From Symbiodinium natans (lineage: Eukaryota > Sar > Dinophyceae > Suessiales > Symbiodiniaceae): DNA of 64,000 bases. Made by a program: the position numbers and the translations under genes. Of this stretch, positions 32,994 to 42,010 are shown in pieces; positions within the stretch are counted from its first letter, which is position 1, and every line of letters starts with the position of its first letter. The notes under the pieces were generated by a model that was not told where the DNA came from, searched no databases, and saw nothing but the letters and a program-made list of their open reading frames with translations. Location of the stretch: positions 275,501 to 339,500 of the forward strand of contig CAJNDS010002263.1 of assembly GCA_905221605.1 (NCBI GenBank), read 5' to 3'.

Positions 32994-33835
32994 AACTGCT
33001 GATGGAGGCGATTTCATTTATGTCCAATGGCAAGTCAGATTTGGCTCGTGCAGAGGCGGACCCAGTGTTCAAACTCCTGAAGTTCAATGGAGACGCTGAA
33101 CAGATGGATACAGAATGGTGTTCATGGACCACTGGTATGCTGTCCTTGCTGGAACTTCACGAAATAGTGAAGTCATATGAGGTTTCGCTGGCGGACGTGG
33201 AAGAATGGGTCAATGACCTGAGGATATGGTTCGAGCGAGCCAACGTTGAAGAAGAGAGAGATCCCAAAAGGGGCAAAAAGAGGTCCCTAGAAAGGGAGTC
33301 CAGCAAGGATATTCCTGCCGAAAAGGAGGTGGTTGGAACTTCGGAGACGGATGTTGCCGTTGAGGAAGAGGTGAAAAAGGTCAAAAAGAAGAGGAAAACT
33401 GCAGCTAGCGAGGATCCTTATACTCTTATGGTTCCAAAGCCGAAGAAGATGCCGGCGAACATTGAGAAGGGTGGATCATCATCCAATGCGGTGGTTTCTG
33501 CAGGGGAAAAAGCCTCTTCGAGAATGCGCACAAAGTCAAGCGTTGTGGGAAAGACGAAGAAGAAAGAGAAAAGTCAAAGCCCCAAGAAGGAAGAGGTGGT
33601 AGTGGTGAAAGGTCCTGAGGAAAAGGATCGTTCCTCTGATGTGGATGCGCAAGCGTCTACTACTGTGGATGCAGAGCTGGGTCAATCTTGCCAAGCAATT
33701 GAGGACGCGAAGAGAGAAGGATTGGTATCCTCAATTCAAAGGTGCGTGCAGGATCCTGTTCTTACAGTGTCGGACCTGGAGTATGTTCTGCTGCGACTTC
33801 ACCTAAGCATCGATGCCCACCGGAAGAAGAAGTGA
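32987..33835 (+). CDS. ORF3: basic Lys-rich protein, overlaps ORF2 in the -1 frame
   Basis: The frame is open from 32,951. Its first ATG, 32,987, lies inside the ORF2 stop context (ATGGTAG: start of ORF3 and stop of ORF2 share seven bases), giving 282 aa. Like ORF1 to ORF2, the shift is -1. Residues 1-80 look like a globular helical segment; the middle is Lys/Glu-rich with clusters resembling nuclear localisation signals (KKVKKKRKT, KTKKKEK); the end (about residues 240-275) is again helical. No family is recognised. The close stop-start overlap would suit termination-reinitiation or frameshifting. Preservation of a 282-codon frame beside an intact ORF1 favours a real protein. Confidence 0.7.
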   Translation: MVELLMEAISFMSNGKSDLARAEADPVFKLLKFNGDAEQMDTEWCSWTTGMLSLLELHEIVKSYEVSLADVEEWVNDLRIWFERANVEEERDPKRGKKRSLERESSKDIPAEKEVVGTSETDVAVEEEVKKVKKKRKTAASEDPYTLMVPKPKKMPANIEKGGSSSNAVVSAGEKASSRMRTKSSVVGKTKKKEKSQSPKKEEVVVVKGPEEKDRSSDVDAQASTTVDAELGQSCQAIEDAKREGLVSSIQRCVQDPVLTVSDLEYVLLRLHLSIDAHRKKK

Positions 33836-34208
33836 CTGGATGGTATTGATGAGGGAATGGTTTTTCTCTTTCTGAAGACAGGTGCGCTGGAACAGCCAAT
33901 GTGCTGAAAATATGGTGGTTACTATTAAGGGTATGGAAATCCCTGATAGTAGAAGTCAGTAGCTTTTTGCGTAGCGAAGACGACGGTTCGTGGTGAAGAA
34001 GACTGAAGAGTCTTCAATGACAAGAGAATCATGGTGAAAAAAGATTCTCTGTGGTAAAAGGTGGTTAGCCAATGAGCTATAAATTCGTCCTGGATGACGT
34101 AAAACCATAATGTGCATTCCAAGCAGCTGGCTGCTGCCCTAATGGCGGTTTTTGGCCAAAAGTCTGCACCTCCAATGTGTGTCCTAGGAAATCCTAGGAC
34201 AGGGGGAG
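33836..34208 (+). promoter_or_regulatory. Element 3' untranslated region with hairpins and polypurine tract
   Basis: Two short perfect hairpins sit at 33,998-34,015 (GAAGACT/AGTCTTC, 4-nt loop) and 34,023-34,050 (AGAGAATC/GATTCTCT). A third, at 34,181-34,200 (GTCCTAGG/CCTAGGAC), abuts the purine run AGGGGGAG at 34,201-34,208, which touches the 3' LTR and is the expected plus-strand primer. Packaging or reverse-transcription roles for the hairpins are inference. Confidence 0.7.
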
Positions 34209-34415
34209 TGCGGAGCTGCAGTTGGTATTGTAGAAAAGAGTTGGTGTTGAAAGTTGAAGGGTCAATGTACCTGGTAATCTTCATGGCTCAAGACCGGGCC
34301 ATGCGCCTGGTAGCAAAAAAGAGTTTCGAGTTCCTGGTGTTTGCTGGTTGGTTCAGGGTGAAATCTCTGGCGACTGTTAGGGTTGGTTTCCTTCCCCTTT
34401 CGGTTGCCCCCCGTA
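34209..34415 (+). repeat. 3' long terminal repeat
   Basis: Identical over 207 bp to the 5' LTR. It is followed by TAGGG, the second copy of the target duplication, and then by TTTAGGGTTTAC. Confidence 0.96.
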
Positions 34416-34432
34416 TAGGGTTTAGGGTTTAC

Positions 34433-36496
34433 TTAGGATGGTTGAGGGTTCTCACAAAATGGGGGCACCACAGGGTGTGCGTGTGTGGGTGTGCCTGTGG
34501 GTGGGGTGGGGTTCTTATAGCCTTGCTGAGGCCTCTGCACATCCCTCCCCAAGCCACAGGAGAACCTTCCGCCACGGAGGGGTTCGTGGAATGGATGCGA
34601 TAGCAAGATTGGAGGCACTTACGCCACAATTCGAGGCCTTGTGCTGAAGGTCCCCAAAAAGGTACCGCCATAATTATACACAAACTGACTGACCACATGC
34701 TGGAATACAGTTATTGCGGCTCAAGAAGAAGCCCCAACAACCTCAAGCCATGGGCGTACACGGTTTACGTTTCAGGGGTGATTAGGGATGCAATCCTGAA
34801 CACAAGCTGGATCCATCCGAGGACTTGGCAAACGCGCAAGAAGTGCGTTGCGGTAGCAGGCCTGAAAGGGCGGATCCTCGGAACCCTACACCGGGCGCGT
34901 AGCTGTTGGCTTGTGAGACGTAGGTGTCTGCACTTCTGGGCTTTGAGTCGAAGTGTAAGGGCCCAGGCCTTTTTTTGGAAGCAAAAGGGAGGTGTGTGAG
35001 GGCCTTCCTTGGTTCGAAGTGGATCAGAGCTTCGGCCCATAAAGGCGGCTCCCTCTCAGCGAGCCCAAAGCCTCAACAAGGATGACCCAGGGCGGTAGAC
35101 CTAACGGATTTTCACAGGAGTAAGGTTACGCTGTTTTTATTCCTAGCTTGCTCCGGGACCTAGTTTTTGAATCAGTCCCTGCCATTCCTTAAGGAGTTTA
35201 GGGTTGAGGCGTTAGGATCACAAGCCCAGATGTCTGTCTCCAGTCCAGCTATGCGGGAGCGAAACACACCTAACCCTTCCCCCCCCAAAAAAAAAGAAAA
35301 CCCTCCTGGCAGCTTCATAAACCTTCAAGCAACCCTAAACAGTCAGGGTTGAGGGTTCAAGGCGATTCACGAACCTTCAAGTAGAGGATGATTCTGGTCT
35401 GCAGGGCCGAGTATGCCTGCCGCACATGAGCTGCCGGCCTGGCCGGAAAGGAAGACGCCCCGGCCCGGTTTAGGGTTTAGGGTTTAGGGTTTAGGGTTTA
35501 GGGTTTAGGGTTTAGGGTTTAGGGTTTAGGGGAAAGAGTTGTGGGGATCGGAGCGCTACTGTCCCTTGAGAAGCCAAGGCCTGCTTATCTGTAGGCTGGG
35601 ATGTCAAAACCCCCTTTCTCGAGATTCCTTAGGTAACCTACACAAGTAGATTTTTGGGGTTCTTAAGCTGAGGGTTTTGGTGACTTGGGCTGCCTAAATT
35701 CCACCACGCTTTCGAAGGACCCCATGAGCAACTCAAAGTCCACAGTAACGGGTATGTAATAGGCCTCGGGCGTCATGTTGCCGTGCAACAAAGGCTCTTT
35801 GCGATAAGCCCCCTGCGCAAGAACCCCCCTCTGAAGCAGGTCGGGTAGCAAGAGCGGCAGTGTGGGGGGGGGGGGGACACATGGCGACACCGCGACTTGG
35901 GAGTGCTGTGCGTGTGTTGGAAAATGGGTCTGAACTGGGGACGATGAATTTCGGCAACCTCTGCAGTGTGAAACTTCAAGCAACCGTGCTCCAAAACAGG
36001 TTTGGGGCGCACCGGCTTGATCTTACAAGCGCTGTGTGTCTACCAGCATTCCAAGTACAGAAGAGCAAACCCTACACCCTAAGTCCTAAAAACCCTAAAC
36101 CCTAAACCCTAAACCCTAAACCCTAAACCCTAAACCCTAAACCCTAAACCCTAAGCCGACCCAAAGCCTTGACACCCCAAGGAAGTGCCGGGAGCCGAGA
36201 AGTGCGAAGTCATCGGGCGGCCGCCCTCGTGGGGTGGATGACGCTTGCCAAAGGCAGGCACGAAACCTTCCGGGTTTAGGGGGTTCAGGGGGAGCCATAA
36301 ACACTACCAAGGGTCTGAAAAACCCTAAACCCTGAACCCTAAACCCTAAACCCTAAACCCTAAACTGGTTGTTTTAGGAAGGTGTGGCTGCTGAAGCCTT
36401 CAGGATTCAGTCAGAAGTCGTTCGGCATTTTTATTTCTCAAGCCATTGGGTTTCTGGGATTGGGGTTTCAAGGTGGTTTCGCTGCCATGAACCCAG
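34433..36496. other. No gene recognised; three telomere-type blocks
   Basis: Nine TTTAGGG units lie at about 35,467-35,531, nine CCCTAAA units at about 36,090-36,153 and five at about 36,325-36,365. A G-tract lies at 35,862-35,876. Open frames are short and show no domains. Confidence 0.6.
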
Positions 36497-36600
36497 GATG
36501 AGATTGACGCAGCGGTCCAGCTGTCGCATGAGATACGAGACGACCTGGACCGGGGCGAGGACGGAGGGATGTCACAGTTTGGGGCTCCAGAGGCTGTAGG
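36497..36600 (+). CDS. Possible exon, unrecognised
   Basis: It follows an acceptor-like CCCAG at 36,492-36,496 and reads DEIDAAVQLSHEIRDDLDRG and on past 36,569 in one frame, with a composition unlike the surrounding repeat translations. The donor is not clear: a GA or GT site within 36,560-36,600 is possible. No family is recognised. Confidence 0.3.
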
Positions 36601-38100
36601 ACATGCATGCAAGGGCTCAGGGGCCCCAAGTCCTAAACCCCAGAATATGCCTTGTCCTTGCTTCGTGGCTGCCCTTGAAAGGCCTAAAAGGCATCCCAAC
36701 AGTCTAATTAAGGTGCTTGAAAGACCCTTATCCAGGAACTGCCCACTCCTTTACGTCAAGAAGTTTCATCTGGAGCAAGCCCTCAACCTGCATCCCCCAA
36801 AACCCAAGTTTGCGAGCCAAAACCATTTTTTCTCCGGAAGGTGGACAAGGCGCATGGGAGGCTCGCCACCAAGTCGGTGAGACGCCGATCCTTGGTTTAG
36901 GGTTTTGGGGTTAGAGGTTCAGGGTTTAATAGGGTTTAGGGCTTCGCAGGAGCGACGAAGGATCCTACAATTTTCAGGGGCTTAGTTGTTGTTTTGCCGT
37001 TGGGGGGATGACTCTAATAGGGCGTGTCAGGCGAAGGGCTCCTGGGTTGTTGGGTGATGCAAGGTGTTGCTGTTTGGGGTATAGAGGGTTTGGAGGATTT
37101 TGGTTGACCCTGAACTTAGGATGCTCCTTTTACATCAGCTGTCACTCTTAACCAGGGGCTTAGCCTAGATTTCGGGTTCAGTGCAACTATTCTGCTTGCT
37201 TGATGCCCTTAAAGGGCGCCAGCCTTGACCGCCTGAAAATGTGGCCCTTGCTCTCTGAGGATTCAACGTTGGCAGCGAGACTGCAGCCAACGTGCCACTC
37301 TTCCACGAGTTTGCTTCGGTGTAGGATTGAGCTCTTCGGGTTTGGGGTCCCCCCCCGGCCGCTGAGAATCGGTTTCAGGCTTGGCAGCATATTCTTGAGA
37401 TTTCGGGTGTACGAGGTCCGAAGGTTCCCTGAGACTGCGAATACCCCCCCCCCCTCTCTTTGGCATTTTATGGAGGTAACCGCGACCCTCCCCTGAGAGC
37501 CTGGGTGAAACAAAGGCGGAAGCCGAGGTTGGACGGATTTCTATGACACCCCAAGCAGGAATCCCAGGAAGAAGGAGGATTCCCGAGACCCTTAGAGCAC
37601 TGCAAGCCGACTTGCAAGCCTCAGGCTACGGTTGGCTCGCGCCCGGTTATCCATGGCTGGCTTGGAGGCCTCCTGCGTGTTGTGGTATCAGATTTTGGGT
37701 TCTTTGTTACAGAAGGCTTTTCTAGATCGAAACCGAAAAGTACACATTGGCCTCATACCTGCGAGCATGTGAGAAGTTCAGAGTCGAAGAGCACGTAGGC
37801 ATCACCGTGTGCGTCTGCGTGTACGCAGACGTGGTGCTTGAGTCTTCGACGTTCAAAAGTCGTGCTCGAGAGTAGGCGAGTCAACAGCCACCGAGACCAC
37901 ACGTGTCACGTCAACTAAGGGCTCGGTGTTTGGCGTTTAGGGTTTGTGGTCCAGGCTCTGAGGTGCTTGAAGTTGAGGCGATGGCCGAGGCTCCGGGTTC
38001 GAAAGTTAGGCTTGAGACTACCCTAAGCCCTAACACCCTAAAAACCCTGTAAACACCAAAACGCGAAAACCCTAAAAACCTAACCCCTATAAACCTAAAC
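36601..38100. other. No gene recognised
   Basis: Contains TTTAGGG groups near 36,894-36,945 and an imperfect inverted repeat at about 37,808-37,832 (GTGCGTCTGCG/TACGCAGACG). No coding region is supported. Confidence 0.55.
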
Positions 38101-38175
38101 CCTGGGCTGCTGGCAGCGAGGCTTCTCGCATACCCCCGCGCGCCAAGATCTTGGCCCGGAGCTCATTGGCAGGTT
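38101..38175 (-). CDS. Possible minus-strand exon bordered by a telomere-like donor
   Basis: This 75-nt island reads PANELRAKILARGGMREASL and four more residues on the minus strand, after an AG at 38,177-38,176 and before G|GTTTAGG. The ELRAKILARGG portion is vaguely reminiscent of a segment near the C-terminus of M3-family metallopeptidases, too short to assign. The downstream sequence is telomere-like. Confidence 0.25.
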
Positions 38176-39480
38176 CTGGGCTCTCAGTCAGGGTATTCCA
38201 GAGGTTAAGGGTTTAGGGTTAGTTGTTTCTAGTTCTTGGTAGCCCAGTGAGGCCCCGTGGTACCCTTTTCCCCTTTTTTGGTTCAAGGCTTTGAAAGAGC
38301 AACCAACCCCAAAAAAGGGTGCCCTGATTAAAAGATAGTTACTTGGGCTTGAGACTTGAAGGCTAGCAGACTTGACTTCATCCTTTTTGCGGGCGCGGTC
38401 AATGGAGTTAAGGAATTCACAAAGAATCTTTGACTTTTTGGTTTTGTTGTGCTTTGGGCTGCTTTCTTTTTCTAGGGCTCGACAAGAGCAGGGCCATGCC
38501 GCTCGTGTCCTCTCATGCCATACAAAGAAACGCAAATGCTGCTCTGCGCGTTCGAATTCGGTTCATGTCCGTCTCATGAGCTTGGAGCAGTTCACCAGGA
38601 TTCAATTCCTACCCCAATGAGTTCAGAAAGGAGGACCTGGAAGCCCTAAGCCAGTGAACCCCCTTGCGCCACTTTTTCTTGGAGTGGATCCCAATAGTGC
38701 AACTGAGCCCAAGGTTGAACCAAAACCCATGCCTGTATAGACGCCCATATTGGGCTTTCCGAACTGCTTTTCAAGGCTGAGGGATTTCTGTGTGGTTTTT
38801 TTGGGTACACTGGGAGCCCATATCCTGGTTCAAGAAAACCTCTTGCAGAGTGAGGTCTACAGCAAACCGTCAGACGACGGTCCGAGCGAGGCGACTCAAG
38901 CCTAAGCCGGCTTCAACTCTGCAGCCGGGTTTAGGGTGCACTGTAGGTTCGATTTATAAACCCTGGCTAAATCATCAAAACACTACTTCGTGGATACAGG
39001 GCTTTAAAGGCAGCATGCTTTAGGCTTCCAAGGCTCCTGGGTTAGGCTGCAAAAGGCTGGTTCTGGGCTGCGCTTCGCACGTGGAGCAGGCTTGGGGGGC
39101 TTCCACTGGTTTAAAACCCTTTTTGGGGTCGCCGGCAGTCCCGCTTACAGTGCCCTAATCGTGTAAGGAATTCGACCCCAAACCCAAAACCCTAAAGCCC
39201 CTAAACAGGCTACGGTTCCGGGTATTTCTGGGACGGCGGGCTTCGGGGTGTCAACTTATGCTTGGGTGTAGGGCTTAGTAAGCTGGCTATCTTCAGAACC
39301 TCGCACCTTACTTTGTTGTAGGTTCTAGTGAAGAAGAGCCCCTTAGATAGAAGTGTGTGTTTGGTTCTGAAGGTAGAGTTCAGTGGAAGCTATAGAGGCC
39401 TTAGTCATAGGTTTATAGGTTGCGTTGTGCTCACGAGGGCTTGGTTGCGTGTGTAGAAAGGAACACGGGGCTTACAGCTG
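38176..39480. other. No gene recognised
   Basis: Mostly unique sequence with weak CCCTAAA remnants at 39,178-39,205. Open frames show no domains. Confidence 0.55.
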
Positions 39481-40887
39481 ATGGCGCGGCCATACAAACT
39501 CACGAAACGCAAGGTTGTTTGTACCGGGGTGCTTGATCCCCTGCGCCGCGAGGCGAACGCACCGCTGCCCGAGCCAGCGGAAGGCCCCCTTGGCTCCGCC
39601 AGTCTCCGCAAGCGCCTGGAGAAGCGGAAGAACTCGTCCAAGCCCTCCAAGTCCCAGGTCCAGGTCGAGATCCTGGTGGGGGCCCTGAAGAGGGGTGCCG
39701 TAGTACAATACTCGAAGTGCTTCTTGTGGGGTGAATGTTGGACCACGATCCAGGTCATCAGCAGCGACGAGGAGGAACAGGATGCCAAGCAGCCTGCATC
39801 GGACGGTGGGCCTGCGCCAGCCGATCCTCCTGCGGCATCGGCCGCACAGCCTTCAGAGTCGGCAAAGCAGCCGGCGGCATCCGCATCGGTGAGTCAGCCC
39901 TTGGAGTCAGTGGAGTCGGCCCAGCCTGCGGCGCCTGCAGTACTGGAGTCACTGGAGCCTGCACTGGCCAAGCGTTGCTGGAAGGCTGGAGTGATCAAGA
40001 TTGAAGCTCGAGAGCATGGTTCTTAAACAACATTTTCTCTATGGTTCAAGTGCAAGAGAGAGGGAACAACAAGATCAATCAATTTTTAAAGGTTACTATG
40101 AACAGTCCAGGAAGGCGAGTCCAGCGCAGCCAGCGCAGCCAGCAGTGAGGCGAAGGGGCGCAGCGGCTCCCGTTTCGCACGCTGCCTGGCCAAGTGGCTC
40201 CAATGGGCAAAGAAGTTGCGGAGGATTGTTCGCAAGAGCCGCAGCATCGGAGGCCGGAAGTCACGGAGGACAAATCAGAAGCGCAAGCCAGCATTGAGGC
40301 CGAGGTCGAGCAGGATGAAGAAGGAGCTCCGCATGAAGAAGGAGTGTGTGAAGCAGAAGCTGAAGGCCAAGAGGCTCAGGGCAGGATCTGCTCGGCCAGT
40401 TCCGGACTTCTTCGAAGGCCCCAAACACAAGCGTGTTCGGGGCAACCGCAAGATCAGCCGCGGCCAGACGGAGAGCTCGGTGCCCTCCACGCCCTCCACA
40501 CTGTGCATCTCGCAAGTTCCAGGCTGGTTGATGCGGGTGGTCCTCTATGCGGGGGATGATGCTTTCCCTGTCGCCTGCACACATCGCCTGGCTGCCTGGA
40601 GCATCTTGCGCGACTCCCGGCAGGTGTCCTCGGAGCTGCGCGCGCTGTCCTGGCTAGGCCAGGCAGGCCAGGAGGTGTGGGACGCAGCAGATGAGAGACT
40701 CCTGGACCAGATGCAGCGTGTGGTGCGCGTGCTCTCGGCACTGACTCCCCTGGAGGGCCCACAGCAAATGCCCCAGTCCGGTACTCGAAAGCGCCTGCGC
40801 CTGGACTACGCCCCACTGGACACCAGGAGGATTACGAAGCGCATCAAGCAGGAGGTGCTGCCGCGGAATGCAGATTGTTATTTGTAG
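39481..40887 (+). CDS. Two-exon basic, probably nuclear protein, unrecognised
   Basis: Exon 1 runs from ATG 39,481 to 39,990 and exon 2 from 40,111 to the TAG at 40,885-40,887. The intron (39,991-40,110, 120 nt, GTGATCAAG...CAGTCCAG) is GT-AG and phase 0, and joining it gives one frame of 428 aa. The first 100 residues are Lys/Arg-rich, followed by an acidic patch (SSDEEEQD) and an Ala/Pro/Ser/Gln-rich linker. Exon 2 opens with strongly basic clusters (RRIVRKSRSIGGRKSRR, KKELRMKKE), then a more ordered 120-residue part containing VPGWLMRVVLYAGDDAF, and ends basic. Third positions are strongly GC-rich. Composition suggests a nucleic-acid-binding nuclear protein, an inference only. It resembles no family I can name. 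Confidence 0.7.
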
Positions 40888-41082
40888 TTGCTACCGTTCC
40901 TATAAATGGCTGGTATGACTATGTTGCTATGATTGGTTGCTACCGGTCTCGCTCGCAGCTCGCAGCTCAAGCATAGAGAAACACACAACAACGCAAAAGA
41001 GCGTCTAAACCCCAAAACCCCAAAACGCGCCTCTCTACCCCCACCCCACTCCTACCCCCACCCCCCTCTACCCCCCCCCTAC

Positions 41083-41212
41083 CTGGACGGCATTCCATAA
41101 AGTGGATGCTTTGGACTCTGTGGCCAGGCGAAGGATGAGCTGGTCGAGGAGCGCTCCGGGCGGCTGTCCTCCGCTAGCTGCCAGCTGCGCAAGGAGGGGT
41201 CGAGTTTCGGGC
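41083..41212 (-). CDS. Isolated minus-strand exon, unrecognised
   Basis: This 130-nt exon-like island has good splice borders on the minus strand: CTCCTATAG| at the acceptor (41,214-41,213) and CCAG|GTAGGG at the donor. It reads 43 residues including PLLAQLAASGGQPPGALLDQ, with GC-rich third positions; the plus strand is interrupted by stops. No matching exons were found nearby, so it is either part of a gene with long introns or a relic. Confidence 0.45.
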
Positions 41213-41902
41213 CTATAGGAGATATAGGACTCAGCGTGAAGGTGTGACAAAAAAAGGCTTGCGGGCTTGAGCTTAGGAAGGCAACACATCCCCAAAGCAG
41301 GGTTTGGGGTCTAAGGTTTGGGTCTGCAGCCTATAGGGGCTGGTCTTTGGTGATGCTGCCAGTGTTACCGCTGGCTCGAGATGTTTGTTTGGTTACCCCG
41401 TGTTACCGGAATCCGTAACGGCCCCAACGTAGGACATTATTCCTTGCAGGGTCACATGGTCCTTGTTCTCGGGTGACCAAGCAGAGTCTTCATAACAATG
41501 GTTGGAGCTGCGACGCGATAAAAGTAGTTGGCATGATGCCGTTTTATTATGGGCATTGCAGGGGGCCTTGAAAGTCCTTTCCAAGAAATTATCCTTTTTG
41601 TTCTCCCAGCCTAGGGATTCGAAGACTCGAACCTTGAGAAAGCAATAAAAGCCCTAAGCCCATAGTCCTCAGCCCTACAGACGGCCTGCGCCCCCCAAAA
41701 GTGGCCCCTTAGGATCTCTTAAAAGATACCCCCAACTAAGGTACAGTAGTACCAGGGGTCTTTTCTAGGACCCGGAGTAGGCCCTTATTTCCTTTTTTAG
41801 GGCTGGGCTTCCCTTATACTCCCCTTAAACCAAAAAGGGTACCCTAATTTTCACTCCTGTGTCTAGTCGCCCTTAGACAGGGCGCTTTCCCTTTTTTGCC
41901 AG
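41213..41902. other. No gene recognised
   Basis: Minus-strand frames at 41,215-41,584 have no splice support or domain. A dispersed-repeat-like phrase occurs at 41,810-41,828 (TTATACTCCCCTTAAA). Confidence 0.55.
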
Positions 41903-42010
41903 GAGGAGCTGGCGCAGGCCCAGAGCCAGCTGGATCAAGCGCGGGTGCGACGCGTGGAGCTGTTGCTCAGTAAGCTGCAGAGTAATGTGAGCCAGGCCCA
42001 GGGCCTCTAG
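41903..42010 (+). CDS. Terminal exon of a coiled-coil protein
   Basis: A strong pyrimidine tract and acceptor (CCCTTTTTTGCCAG, ending 41,902) precede 35 codons and a TAG at 42,008-42,010. The peptide is heptad-like (EELAQAQSQLDQARVRRVEL and continuing). Upstream exons of this gene were not located; the two-exon gene ending at 40,887 already has its own stop. Confidence 0.5.
   Translation, partial: EELAQAQSQLDQARVRRVELLLSKLQSNVSQAQGL

Larger units (their letters stand above)
25718..34415 (+). mobile_element. Complete LTR retrotransposon, apparently non-autonomous
   Basis: The element has identical 207-bp LTRs, a TAGGG target duplication, a primer-binding site abutting the 5' LTR and a purine tract abutting the 3' LTR. 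Five-base duplications and half-tRNA-Met priming are known for Ty1/copia elements, so that superfamily's machinery is the likely source. The 8.3-kb interior has one very long frame and two short downstream ones. None contains a recognisable Gag CCHC knuckle, aspartic protease, integrase or reverse transcriptase motif, so mobility would depend on another element. Identical LTRs and an unbroken 2,148-codon frame point to recent insertion. Removing the element and one TAGGG restores perfect TTTAGGG phase at the target. Confidence 0.95.

Noticed and set aside
25990-33835. Reverse transcriptase, integrase or protease in the LTR element
   Set aside because: No YxDD-like polymerase core, HHCC/DDE integrase pattern or DTG/DSG protease context was recognised in the three main frames; a profile search would be decisive.
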